Of a stretch of 14,764 nt of DNA, positions 1-6,102 are shown piece by piece; the first letter of the stretch is position 1, and each line of letters opens with the position of its first letter. Below the pieces are notes generated by a model. It saw only the letters and a list, made by a program, of their open reading frames with translations. It ran no database searches and was not told the origin of the DNA. A program made the translations under genes and the position numbers. Origin of the DNA: Desulfobulbaceae bacterium UBA5123 (GTDB taxonomy: Bacteria > Desulfobacterota > Desulfobulbia > Desulfobulbales > UBA5123); contig DHYT01000224.1 of assembly GCA_002415465.1 (NCBI GenBank), positions 2,218 through 16,981 of the forward strand. The letters are read 5' to 3'.

Positions 1-541
1 CATCTCCCACAAGGGGATGAAATCGATGAAGACCATGCAGAAGATCCAGCCCAAGATGGCGAAGCTGCGCGAAAAGTACAAGGATGACCAGGCGCAGCTC
101 AATCAGGAGATGATGAAGCTCTACCAGACCTACAAGATCAACCCCCTGGGCGGCTGCCTGCCCATGCTGCTGCAGATCCCGGTCTTCTTCGCCCTCTACA
201 AGGTGCTGCTCCAGACCATCGAACTGCGCCACGCCACCTTCATGCTCTGGATCACCGACCTCTCGGCCCCCGACCGGCTGTATCTCGGCTTCCACATCCC
301 CTACCTGGGCGGACTGCCGGTCTTGACCCTGCTGATGGGCGGCAGCATGTTCCTGCAGCAGAAGATGACCCCGACCTCGGGCGATCCGACCCAGGCCAAG
401 ATGATGCTCTTCCTGCCGGTCATCTTTACCTTCATGTTCATCAACTTCGCCTCCGGCCTGGTCCTGTACTGGTTCCTCAACAACCTGCTCTCCATGCTGC
501 AGCAGTACATCATCAATCGCCAGGCCGACGCAGAGGCATAA
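1..541 (+). CDS. yidC: Membrane protein insertase YidC, C-terminal part (5' end outside window)
   Basis: YidC/Oxa1/Alb3 inserts and folds inner-membrane proteins, alone or with SecYEG. The reading frame is open from base 2, so the true start lies upstream and about 179 C-terminal residues are visible. The visible part is the conserved Oxa1-like core. A basic amphipathic stretch ([12 protein letters not shown]) is followed by the family signature [21 protein letters not shown], which contains a transmembrane segment. Further hydrophobic segments follow around [33 protein letters not shown] and [17 protein letters not shown]. The protein ends with a short hydrophilic tail (NRQADAEA) and TAA. 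The next gene, jag, starts 48 bp later, which is the usual order in the rnpA-yidC-jag-mnmE cluster. The C-terminal signature makes the family assignment very safe. Confidence 0.96.
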   Translation, partial: ISHKGMKSMKTMQKIQPKMAKLREKYKDDQAQLNQEMMKLYQTYKINPLGGCLPMLLQIPVFFALYKVLLQTIELRHATFMLWITDLSAPDRLYLGFHIPYLGGLPVLTLLMGGSMFLQQKMTPTSGDPTQAKMMLFLPVIFTFMFINFASGLVLYWFLNNLLSMLQQYIINRQADAEA

Positions 542-589
542 GCCACCGGAGCCAGGAACAAACCCATCCCTCACCTGGAGGAACAGACC

Positions 590-1405
590 ATGCCAGCAAA
601 AATGGAATACAGCGGCAGCGACGTTGCCGACGCGATAAAAACCGCCTGCCAGAAATTGAACGTCGCGCAGGAGCAGCTTGATATCGAAATCGTCTCCACC
701 GGCTCGGCCGGCATCTTCGGCCTCGGCCGCCGCAAGGCCAAGATCCTGGTGGCGCTCAAGGATGCAAGCGACGACGAGGCAACCACCGCGCAACCGGCCC
801 GGCCCGCACGGGAACCCAAACCGGCCCGCCGCGAAAAACCGGCCCCGGCCGCCGATGCGCCGCCGCGCCGCGAACCGGCCAAGCCGCTGAGCGCCGAGGC
901 CGTCACCGCCATCCAGAACGACCTGCTGCGCCTGCTTGAATTGATGGAACTGCCCGCCACCATCGAGGCCGAACAGAAGGACGGCAAACTCAGAATCCAC
1001 GTCAACGGCGGCGAACACATCGAGCAGATCATCGGCCCGGCCGGACAAACCCTGGACTCCATCCAATACCTGCTGCGCAAGATGGCCGGCAAGAAGATGA
1101 CGGAGCGGGTGCAGATCACCCTGGACGCCGGCGATTTCCGGGAGGCGCGGGTCAGCGAGCTTGAGGAAACCGCCACCCGGCTGGCCGACGAGGTGAAGGA
1201 AACCGGCCGCACCAAGAGCATCCCCTCGCTGAACCCGGCCGAGCGCCGCGTGGTCCACATGCTCCTGCAGAACGATACCGCCATCCGCAGCCGCAGCGTC
1301 GGCGACGGCCTCTACAAGAAGGTTCTCATCTACCTGCCGGGCAAGGGCCGCAAGCGCACCGGCAAAGGTCCCCGCAAACCCCGGCAGAACGAGCAGGAGC
1401 AGTAA
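590..1405 (+). CDS. jag: Jag / KhpB-type RNA-binding protein (Jag-N, KH, R3H domains)
   Basis: The product is 271 residues. Residues 1-55 form the Jag-N domain (GSDVADAIKTAC and the basic GIFGLGRRKAKI segment). Residues 59-100 are a low-complexity Ala/Pro/Arg linker. A KH domain lies at about 120-180 with its GxxG loop as GPAG at 149-152. An R3H domain spans about 185-250 with the R-x3-H motif at R219 and H223. The C-terminal tail is basic. In other bacteria KhpB/Jag binds many RNAs, often with KhpA, and affects cell envelope and division; its exact role here is not shown. The start is fixed by GGAGG at 577-581, 8 nt before ATG. It sits between yidC and mnmE, its usual neighbours, and is probably co-transcribed with them. 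Confidence 0.95.
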   Translation: MPAKMEYSGSDVADAIKTACQKLNVAQEQLDIEIVSTGSAGIFGLGRRKAKILVALKDASDDEATTAQPARPAREPKPARREKPAPAADAPPRREPAKPLSAEAVTAIQNDLLRLLELMELPATIEAEQKDGKLRIHVNGGEHIEQIIGPAGQTLDSIQYLLRKMAGKKMTERVQITLDAGDFREARVSELEETATRLADEVKETGRTKSIPSLNPAERRVVHMLLQNDTAIRSRSVGDGLYKKVLIYLPGKGRKRTGKGPRKPRQNEQEQ

Positions 1406-1416
1406 GCCCCGCCGCC

Positions 1417-2817
1417 ATGAGCCCGCCCGCCCGCCAAGAGCCGACCATCGCCGCCATCGCCACCCCGGCCGGTCCCGGCGGCATCGGCGTGATCCGCATC
1501 AGCGGCGACCAGGCGCTCACCATCCTCGGCAAACTCTTTGTCCCAACCCGGCCGCGCCCCCGACTGGAAAGCCACCGCCTCGTCCACGGCTGGATCGTCG
1601 ACCCGGACCGCCGGACGCCGGTGGACGAGGTCCTTGCCGTTCACATGGCGGCGCCGCGCACCTACACCCGCGAAGAGGTGGTTGAAATCCACTGCCACGG
1701 CAGCTTTCTGGTCCTGGAGACCATCCTCGGCCTGGTGCTTGCGGCGGGCGCGCAACCCGCCGACCCCGGCGAGTTTACCAAACGGGCCTTCCTCAACGGC
1801 CGTATCGACCTCACCCAGGCCGAGGCGGTGGCGGAACTGCTTGAGGCCAAGACCAGACAGGGGTTGCAACTCGCGGTCAACCAGCTGCACGGCCGGCTGC
1901 ACGACCGGGTGGCAACCATCCGCGACCTGCTGGTGAGTATCCTGGCGGTTTGCGAGGTGGCCATCGATTTCCCGGAGGACGATGTCGACATCCTCAACCC
2001 GGCGGAGCTCATCACCCGCCTTCGCGACCAGGCGGAAGCCCCGCTCTGCGAACTCATCGCCAGCGCCGAGCAGGGCCGCATCTATCGCGACGGCATCTCG
2101 GCGGTGATCCTCGGCCGGCCCAATGTCGGCAAATCAAGCCTGCTCAACAGCCTGCTCCGGGAGGAACGGGCCATCGTCACCCCGGTGCCCGGCACCACCC
2201 GCGACACCATCGAGGAGTATCTGGACATCAAGGGGATGCCGGTGCGGATCATCGACACCGCCGGTATCCGTGAGCAGGCCGAGGCGGTGGAGGAGATCGG
2301 CATCCGCCGGGCCCGCGCCAAGCTGGCCGAAGCCGATCTGGTGCTGCTGCTGGTGGATGCCACCCAGCCGATGACCGATGACGACCGCCGCCTCTTTGCC
2401 GATCTTGCCGACAAAACGGTGCTGCTGGTGGCCAACAAGATGGATATCGCCGACCGCGACCCGGCCATGGCCGGGATCGCCGCCGCCTTTCCCGGGGTTG
2501 CACCGGTTGCCATCTCGGCCATGACCGCAACCGGCATCGACCGCCTTGAGGAGGCTATCTTCGCCGCCGTCGCCCGGCAACAGAACCCGCCCGATCCCGG
2601 CCACGCCTGCGTGCCGAACCTGCGCCACAAAAACAGCCTCGTCAAGGCCCTGGCAGCCTGCCGGCAGGTTGGCGGCGGCCTTGCCGCGAACCTCCCCGCC
2701 GACCTGATCGCAGTGGAGTTGCAAGCAGCCCTCGACCACCTAGGCGATATCGTCGGCGCCACCACCACCGACGACGTGCTCGACATGATCTTCGAACGGT
2801 TCTGCATCGGCAAGTAA
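1417..2817 (+). CDS. mnmE: tRNA uridine-5-carboxymethylaminomethyl(34) synthesis GTPase MnmE
   Basis: MnmE works with MnmG to add the carboxymethylaminomethyl group at C5 of the wobble uridine (U34) of certain tRNAs, using tetrahydrofolate chemistry and GTP hydrolysis. The 466-residue length is normal. The N-terminal folate-binding domain opens with TIAAIATPAGPGGIGVIRIS (10-29). The G domain has the P-loop GRPNVGKS (233-240), G2 TTRDT (260-264), G3 DTAG (280-283), G4 NKMD (340-343) and G5 SAM (367-369). The protein ends in the family signature FCIGK, with the conserved cysteine at 463. ATG lies 11 nt after the jag stop. The only nearby Shine-Dalgarno-like run, AGGAG at 1395-1399, is rather far (17 nt), so translation may be coupled to jag. 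The start suits the family because the conserved block begins nine residues in. Confidence 0.97.
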   Translation: MSPPARQEPTIAAIATPAGPGGIGVIRISGDQALTILGKLFVPTRPRPRLESHRLVHGWIVDPDRRTPVDEVLAVHMAAPRTYTREEVVEIHCHGSFLVLETILGLVLAAGAQPADPGEFTKRAFLNGRIDLTQAEAVAELLEAKTRQGLQLAVNQLHGRLHDRVATIRDLLVSILAVCEVAIDFPEDDVDILNPAELITRLRDQAEAPLCELIASAEQGRIYRDGISAVILGRPNVGKSSLLNSLLREERAIVTPVPGTTRDTIEEYLDIKGMPVRIIDTAGIREQAEAVEEIGIRRARAKLAEADLVLLLVDATQPMTDDDRRLFADLADKTVLLVANKMDIADRDPAMAGIAAAFPGVAPVAISAMTATGIDRLEEAIFAAVARQQNPPDPGHACVPNLRHKNSLVKALAACRQVGGGLAANLPADLIAVELQAALDHLGDIVGATTTDDVLDMIFERFCIGK

Positions 2818-2840
2818 CCGCGCCCCGCGCCCTTTTTGCG

Positions 2841-2870
2841 TTGACGTTCTTTTCCCCGATCCTTTATAGT
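2841..2870 (+). promoter_or_regulatory. Candidate sigma70-type promoter for the cyclic-nucleotide/HDOD gene
   Basis: A -35-like TTGACG (2841-2846) and a -10-like TATAGT (2865-2870) are separated by 18 nt in the short gap after mnmE. Transcription would start near 2877, giving a leader of about 80 nt before the ATG at 2960. Both hexamers match the sigma70 consensus at five of six positions, which is striking in GC-rich surroundings. It suggests that the regulator gene is transcribed separately from yidC-jag-mnmE. Confidence 0.6.
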
Positions 2871-2959
2871 CTCTACAAAAGGTCGCTCCCCCCAGGTTTC
2901 CCGCGCGGCGCGCCTCCCCGAACCATCGCGACCACCATCACCGCAAACCGGGTACTGCC

Positions 2960-4477
2960 ATGACACAATCCGCAGGCAAGGAACTGGATCTGGAACAACA
3001 GATCAAGTTCCTGAACAAGATCTCCTTCTTCTCCACCTTTGACGACCACGAAATCCGTCAATTCCTGGCGGTGAGCAAATGGCTGAAGGTTCCGGCCGGC
3101 ACCACCATCATCAAGGAAGGGGCGGTGGAGCGGGTCTTCTATATCCTGGTCAAGGGCAAGGTTTCGGTCTTCAAGAAGCTGGACGACAGCGAGGAGACCC
3201 TGGAGCTGACCACCCTCCGAACCGGCGACTGCTTCGGCGAAATGGCCCTGGTCGGCGAGACCAAACGCACCGCCGGGGTCAGAACCAGCAAGGATTCCTT
3301 TATCCTGCGGGTGGAGCCGAACATCATCAGCACCTCCAACGTCTTTCTGCAGCTGAAATTCTACAAGCGGTTCTGCGAGATCCTCGTCACCCGTCTGGTC
3401 ATGGCCAACCAGCGGCTGTCGGCGCCCGTCGGGCACTCCGCGGACGCACACGACGAGCACCTGCCGGAACCGGAACAGGTTGTCGAAGCTGACACCCCGC
3501 TGCCGCCCGCGGCGCCCCCTTCGCCCCCGCCACCCCTGGTCAAGAAATTCGACCCCGCCCAGCTGCCGGCACCACCGCCCAGCGTCGGAAGAATCTCTCC
3601 CACCAAACTGCAGCGACGTCTTAACATGAAACAGCTGCTGGTGATCAACCGCGAGCCGGCAGAGCGACTGGAACGGCTGCTGACCGGCAACGAAGACAAC
3701 AGCCGCGCCCTGGCGGAGCTGATCGCCCTGGACCCGATCCTGAGCTGCAAGGTTCTCCAGACCGCCAACTCCCCCTTCTTCAGACGCTCATGCCTGGTCA
3801 CCTCGGTCCCGCACGCGATGATCATCGTCGGCATCAAGCATCTCCAGAAGATGGTCAAGGAAACCCTGGAGACCAGTGCCGATATCCGTGTCTTCAGCGG
3901 CATCGAGGAGCTGCGGCAACGCCACTGGCGGCATGCGGTGGTGGTTGCCCGCATCGCCCAGCTCCTGAAAGAGATCATCCGCATCAACACCGCCACCGAC
4001 ATCTATCTGGCCGGGCTGTTGCACGACATGGGCAAGCTGGGCGTGGATGCCTTGGAACCGGCCCTCTACCCGCAGTTGCTGAAGCAGGAATCGCCGTTCA
4101 AGACCAACCGGTTGAAAAAGGAGATGGAGTACGCCGGGATCGACCATAGCTGGCCAGGGGTCTGGATCGGAGAGACCCTCGGGGTGCCGCCGATCTATCT
4201 GGACGTCATGCTCCATCACCACACCCCGGAAAAGGCCACCGGCGACAGCGTGCTGCCCACCGCGCTGGTCCACCTGGCGGATATCTTCGCCACCCGCCGC
4301 GGCGTCTGCCTGAGCGGGCCGGACAGCGAATGCCAGACGCCGCTCGAATCGCCGGTGTGGGCCCTCATCCAGGAGCATCACCGCCCCTTCGCCGAGGTGA
4401 ATATCTATGAGTTCGTCACCACCTTCGAAGAGGAACTGACCAATACCTGGACCGATATCATCGCCGATCTCCACTGA
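2960..4477 (+). CDS. Regulator with cyclic-nucleotide-binding domain plus HDOD domain
   Basis: The product is 505 residues. Residues about 15-145 form a CRP-like cyclic-nucleotide-binding beta-barrel. Its phosphate-binding cassette reads FGEMALVGETKRTAGV (92-107), with the Gly-Glu and Arg that usually contact the ligand. Residues about 175-210 are a Pro-rich linker. Residues about 215-430 form an HDOD domain (typical phrases LIALDPILSCKVLQTANSPFF and LAGLLHDMGKLG). HDOD proteins are signalling domains related to HD phosphohydrolases and usually lack catalytic residues. Here H325, H355-D356, the HHH at 419-421 and D441 are all present, so a metal site may survive. No membrane segment or DNA-binding domain is visible. 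A cytoplasmic cNMP-responsive signalling role is likely, but target and ligand are unknown. A bidirectional terminator follows the gene. Confidence 0.9.
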   Translation: MTQSAGKELDLEQQIKFLNKISFFSTFDDHEIRQFLAVSKWLKVPAGTTIIKEGAVERVFYILVKGKVSVFKKLDDSEETLELTTLRTGDCFGEMALVGETKRTAGVRTSKDSFILRVEPNIISTSNVFLQLKFYKRFCEILVTRLVMANQRLSAPVGHSADAHDEHLPEPEQVVEADTPLPPAAPPSPPPPLVKKFDPAQLPAPPPSVGRISPTKLQRRLNMKQLLVINREPAERLERLLTGNEDNSRALAELIALDPILSCKVLQTANSPFFRRSCLVTSVPHAMIIVGIKHLQKMVKETLETSADIRVFSGIEELRQRHWRHAVVVARIAQLLKEIIRINTATDIYLAGLLHDMGKLGVDALEPALYPQLLKQESPFKTNRLKKEMEYAGIDHSWPGVWIGETLGVPPIYLDVMLHHHTPEKATGDSVLPTALVHLADIFATRRGVCLSGPDSECQTPLESPVWALIQEHHRPFAEVNIYEFVTTFEEELTNTWTDIIADLH

Positions 4478-4484
4478 GCCGGGC

Positions 4485-4520
4485 AAAAAAAAAGACGCGG
4501 CCGCAAACGCCGCGTCTTTT
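4485..4520. terminator. Bidirectional intrinsic terminator between convergent genes
   Basis: A perfect 12-bp inverted repeat (4490-4501 pairing with 4509-4520) encloses a 7-nt loop. The GC-rich core is GACGCGGC/GCCGCGTC. It is flanked by nine A on the left (4485-4493) and four T on the right (4517-4520). Read leftward, the RNA hairpin would be followed by a U tract of about nine, so it should end rubredoxin transcription strongly. Read rightward, the short U tract ends the HDOD gene less strongly. Confidence 0.88.
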
Positions 4521-4600
4521 CTGTCACCATCTGTCACGCCGCGAGGAAGGCGGCGCACACCCTGGAGGCATCCGCGCCCAGGCCGGGGAACCGCCCCGCT

Positions 4601-4762
4601 TCAATCCAGGGGGCTGAACTGATCCTTGTCCGCGCCGCAAACCGGACACGCCCAACCGCCGGGGAGATCCTCAAACGCGGTCCCCGCCGCAACCCCGGCA
4701 ACGGGGTCGCCCGCCGCCTGGTCGTACACATAGCCGCAAACATCACATTCATGCCTTGCCAT
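4601..4762 (-). CDS. Rubredoxin
   Basis: This 53-residue protein is a classical rubredoxin: a small cytoplasmic one-electron carrier with a single iron held by four cysteines. The pairs are C6-x2-C9-G-Y and C39-P-V-C42-G, and the middle has the family phrases [19 protein letters not shown] and ADKDQF. The reading frame extends upstream to an ATG at 4825, but the start at 4762 is clearly better. It has GGAGG at 4770-4774 with a 7-nt spacer and gives the standard rubredoxin N-terminus. The gene is alone, facing the HDOD gene, and diverges from hpt. Rubredoxins of this type are typical of anaerobes and are often linked to oxygen or reactive-oxygen detoxification, but no partner gene is adjacent here. 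Confidence 0.95.
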   Translation of the reverse strand: MARHECDVCGYVYDQAAGDPVAGVAAGTAFEDLPGGWACPVCGADKDQFSPLD

Positions 4763-4865
4763 ATCCCTTCCTCCCCAATCTTCGCTGTTTCGGCCATGCC
4801 GCGCCGCCAGCCAAACCCTAGCCAACCGGCGGAGGCCGCGTCAAGAAAATTCTCGCCGCCCCCCT

Positions 4866-4893
4866 TTGCGCCTTTTCGCAACCATTGTAAGAT
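4866..4893 (+). promoter_or_regulatory. Weak candidate promoter for hpt
   Basis: TTGCGC (4866-4871) and TAAGAT (4888-4893) are spaced by 16 nt in the divergent gap between rubredoxin and hpt. Each matches the sigma70 consensus at only four of six positions. The gap must hold divergent promoters, but this is only the best candidate seen by eye. Confidence 0.25.
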
Positions 4894-4971
4894 TGCAGGA
4901 CAGCCCCTTTCCGTCATCCAGGCTTCCGCGTCGCCGCCGAGAAGCCGCAACCAACAAGGAAGCCATCGCCC

Positions 4972-5505
4972 ATGGACGACAAGGAACTCATCATCAGCGA
5001 AGCCGACATCCGGCAGCGGGTCAAGGAACTGGGCGCGGCCATCAGCAGGGACTACGCCGGCAAGCAACTGGTGATGGTCGGCATCCTCAACGGCGCCTTC
5101 ATCTTCATCGCCGATCTGGCACGGGAGATCAGCCTGCCGGTGGAAATCGATTTTGTCCGGGTTGCAAGCTACGGCGCGCAGACCTTCTCGTCCGGGTCCA
5201 TCGCCTTCACCAAGGACATCGAACTGGACATTACCGGCAAGGATGTGCTGCTGGTGGAGGATATCGTCGATACCGGCCGCACCCTCCTCCGCCTGAAGGA
5301 GATCTTTGGCGGCCGCAACCCGCGCTCCCTGAAGATATGCACCCTGATCAACAAAACCGAGCGCCGCGAAGCCGAAGTGCACATCGACTACCACGGCTTT
5401 GACATCGACCACGGCTTTCTGGTGGGCTACGGCCTCGATTACGCCGAACAGCACCGCCATTACCCGGCGATTTACCACCTGCGCAACCCGAAGCCTCAGG
5501 CATAA
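4972..5505 (+). CDS. hpt: Hypoxanthine phosphoribosyltransferase
   Basis: This enzyme salvages hypoxanthine (often also guanine), joining it to PRPP to give IMP or GMP in the cytoplasm. The 177-residue length fits bacterial Hpt. The PRPP-binding signature is LLVEDIVDTGRTL at 93-105, with the acidic pair E96-D97 and the loop D100-T-G-R-T. The flexible-loop Ser-Tyr lies in VRVASYG (62-68). The early MVGILNGAFIF block and the late GFLVGYGLDYAEQHRHYPAIYHL block match the family. ATG at 4972 is preceded by AAGGA at 4956-4960, a slightly long spacer of 11 nt. The gene stands alone between the divergent rubredoxin gene and the tRNA. A xanthine- or guanine-preferring relative cannot be excluded by eye. 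Confidence 0.93.
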   Translation: MDDKELIISEADIRQRVKELGAAISRDYAGKQLVMVGILNGAFIFIADLAREISLPVEIDFVRVASYGAQTFSSGSIAFTKDIELDITGKDVLLVEDIVDTGRTLLRLKEIFGGRNPRSLKICTLINKTERREAEVHIDYHGFDIDHGFLVGYGLDYAEQHRHYPAIYHLRNPKPQA

Positions 5506-5532
5506 CCGGCGCGCAGCTCCCCAACAGGGCTA

Positions 5533-5559
5533 TTGACCGAACGCCCCTGAGATGATAAG
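5533..5559 (+). promoter_or_regulatory. Possible promoter for tRNA-Arg
   Basis: TTGACC (5533-5538) is followed after 15 nt by GATAAG (5554-5559), about 30 nt before the tRNA. The -35 is good, but the spacer is short and the -10 is only a partial match. It is the best candidate in the 83-bp gap after hpt, which shows no clear hpt terminator. Confidence 0.35.
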
Positions 5560-5588
5560 TAAACACAACTCGTGTCACCGAGATTTGC

Positions 5589-5665
5589 GCGCCTGTAGCT
5601 CAGCTGGATAGAGTACCGGACTTCGAATCCGTGGGTCGGGGGTTCGAATCCCTCCGGGCGCGCCA
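5589..5665 (+). tRNA. tRNA-Arg (anticodon TCG), CCA encoded
   Basis: All cloverleaf parts can be drawn. The acceptor stem pairs GCGCCTG (5589-5595) with CGGGCGC (5655-5661), with one U-G pair. The D arm pairs GCTC (5598-5601) with GAGT (5611-5614). The anticodon loop CTTCGAA (5621-5627) contains TCG at 5623-5625. The T arm pairs GGGGG (5638-5642) with CCCTC (5650-5654) around loop TTCGAAT. The discriminator is G5662 and CCA is encoded at 5663-5665. The anticodon stem has a C-U mismatch at its outer pair (27-43). The 3' half of this gene is repeated downstream, marking it as an integration site. Confidence 0.95.
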
Positions 5666-5724
5666 CCACCAATACCGCTGCAAACGCCACCTGTCTGGGG
5701 CCAACCGCCAGCGGCGCCGCGTCC

Positions 5725-5741
5725 GCCGCGCGCAGCGCGGC
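5725..5741 (+). repeat. Short GC-rich hairpin
   Basis: GCCGCGC (5725-5731) and GCGCGGC (5735-5741) form a perfect 7-bp stem with loop GCA. Outer GTC/GAC pairs (5721-5723 and 5743-5745) can extend it past one mismatch. The hairpin is not preserved in the right-hand copy of the repeat. Its function is unknown. Confidence 0.5.
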
Positions 5742-5745
5742 AGAC

Positions 5746-5764
5746 AATCCCTCCGGGCGCACCA
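5746..5764 (+). repeat. Extra tRNA-Arg 3'-end fragment
   Basis: AATCCCTCCGGGCGC (5746-5760) is identical to 5647-5661 of the tRNA (3' T arm plus acceptor strand), and a CCA follows after one base (5762-5764). It lies 99 nt downstream of the genuine tRNA end. A matching fragment exists in the right-hand repeat at 7922-7939. It may be a leftover att site from an earlier insertion. Confidence 0.65.
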
Positions 5765-5772
5765 GATACACC

Positions 5773-5807
5773 AAGGAGATAGCCATCAAACGGCTGTCTC
5801 CTTTTTT
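5773..5807 (+). terminator. Intrinsic terminator downstream of tRNA-Arg
   Basis: AAGGAGATAGCC (5773-5784) pairs with GGCTGTCTCCTT (5792-5803) to form a 12-bp stem with one G-U pair and a 7-nt loop. Six T (5802-5807) run from the end of the stem, followed by a further T-rich stretch. It is placed to end tRNA-Arg transcription. The same hairpin occurs again at 7945-7979. Confidence 0.88.
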
Positions 5808-5871
5808 ATTTTATGGATTTTTCGCTCCTTTTTTGCTCCACTTTGTTTTGGAAAAATCATGGGAGGACGAA

Positions 5872-5998
5872 GTGGCAAGCATCCGAAATTGCGGTCCGTA
5901 TCAGCGGTAAACGTGCATCCGGCGTAAAGGCTGGCCCGTTCAATGCAAAACCTTTGAGACAAAACGCGATGCGGAAGATTGGGCATAAGAAATGGCGG
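5872..5998 (+). pseudogene. Remnant of a phage-type (tyrosine) integrase, N-terminal arm-binding part
   Basis: Read from GTG at 5872, the frame gives VASIRNCGPYQR, a stop (TAA 5911-5913), TCIRRKGWPVQCKTFETKRD with AEDWA, then a second stop (TAA 5986-5988). This strongly resembles the N-terminal arm-type DNA-binding domain of tyrosine integrases, which begin like MASIRKRGPYQWRA...RRKG...TKTFETK.DAE.WA. Both stops sit where relatives usually have arginine, and several Cys codons (TGC) fall at usual Arg positions, consistent with CGN codons decaying by C-to-T change. A good ribosome site, GGAGG (5862-5866), remains 5 nt before GTG. No integrase homology is visible after about 6000, so the catalytic domain is gone. 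Its place just after the tRNA-Arg fits an integrase of an element inserted there. Confidence 0.72.
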
Positions 5999-6102
5999 GA
6001 GCTTGCCGCGCGCAAGATCACCGAAGCGAGACTTGGCAGTGATGACATTCTGGCAAGGTTGACGAGTAGAAAACTTTCCGCATTGGCAGGAGGCAGACAA
6101 AA

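Larger units (their letters stand above)
5619..5807 (+). repeat. Left copy of flanking repeat (attL-like), tRNA anticodon arm to terminator
   Basis: This segment of about 189 bp recurs, diverged, at 7802-7979. Shared blocks include the anticodon-arm run TCGAATCCGTGG (5623-5634 and 7806-7817 region), a 22-nt identical block at 5653-5674 and 7826-7847, AACGCCACC (5683-5691 and 7857-7865), GGCAGACAATCC (5739-5750 and 7915-7926), and 40 identical nt at 5768-5807 and 7940-7979. Spacing between partner blocks stays near 2,172-2,176 nt apart from one small deletion. Identity beginning at the tRNA anticodon arm is typical of att sites of tyrosine-integrase elements, so I read this as attL, the side that keeps the intact tRNA. 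Confidence 0.75.

Noticed and set aside
2820..2837. GCGC-CCC-GCGC followed by a T run, as an mnmE terminator
   Set aside because: The stem is only about 4 bp, too weak to claim.
4763..4825. Longer rubredoxin start at 4825
   Set aside because: It would add 21 residues unlike any rubredoxin; the start at 4762 has a strong GGAGG and the standard length.
4534..5478. Long minus-strand frame opposite hpt and overlapping rubredoxin
   Set aside because: It is antisense to hpt and crosses the rubredoxin gene, has no family motif, and is explained by high-GC codon bias.
5496..5789. Minus-strand frame containing PEGFEPPTHGFEVRYSIQLSY
   Set aside because: This is the well-known false protein produced by translating the strand opposite a tRNA gene and its flank. 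It overlaps the clear tRNA-Arg.
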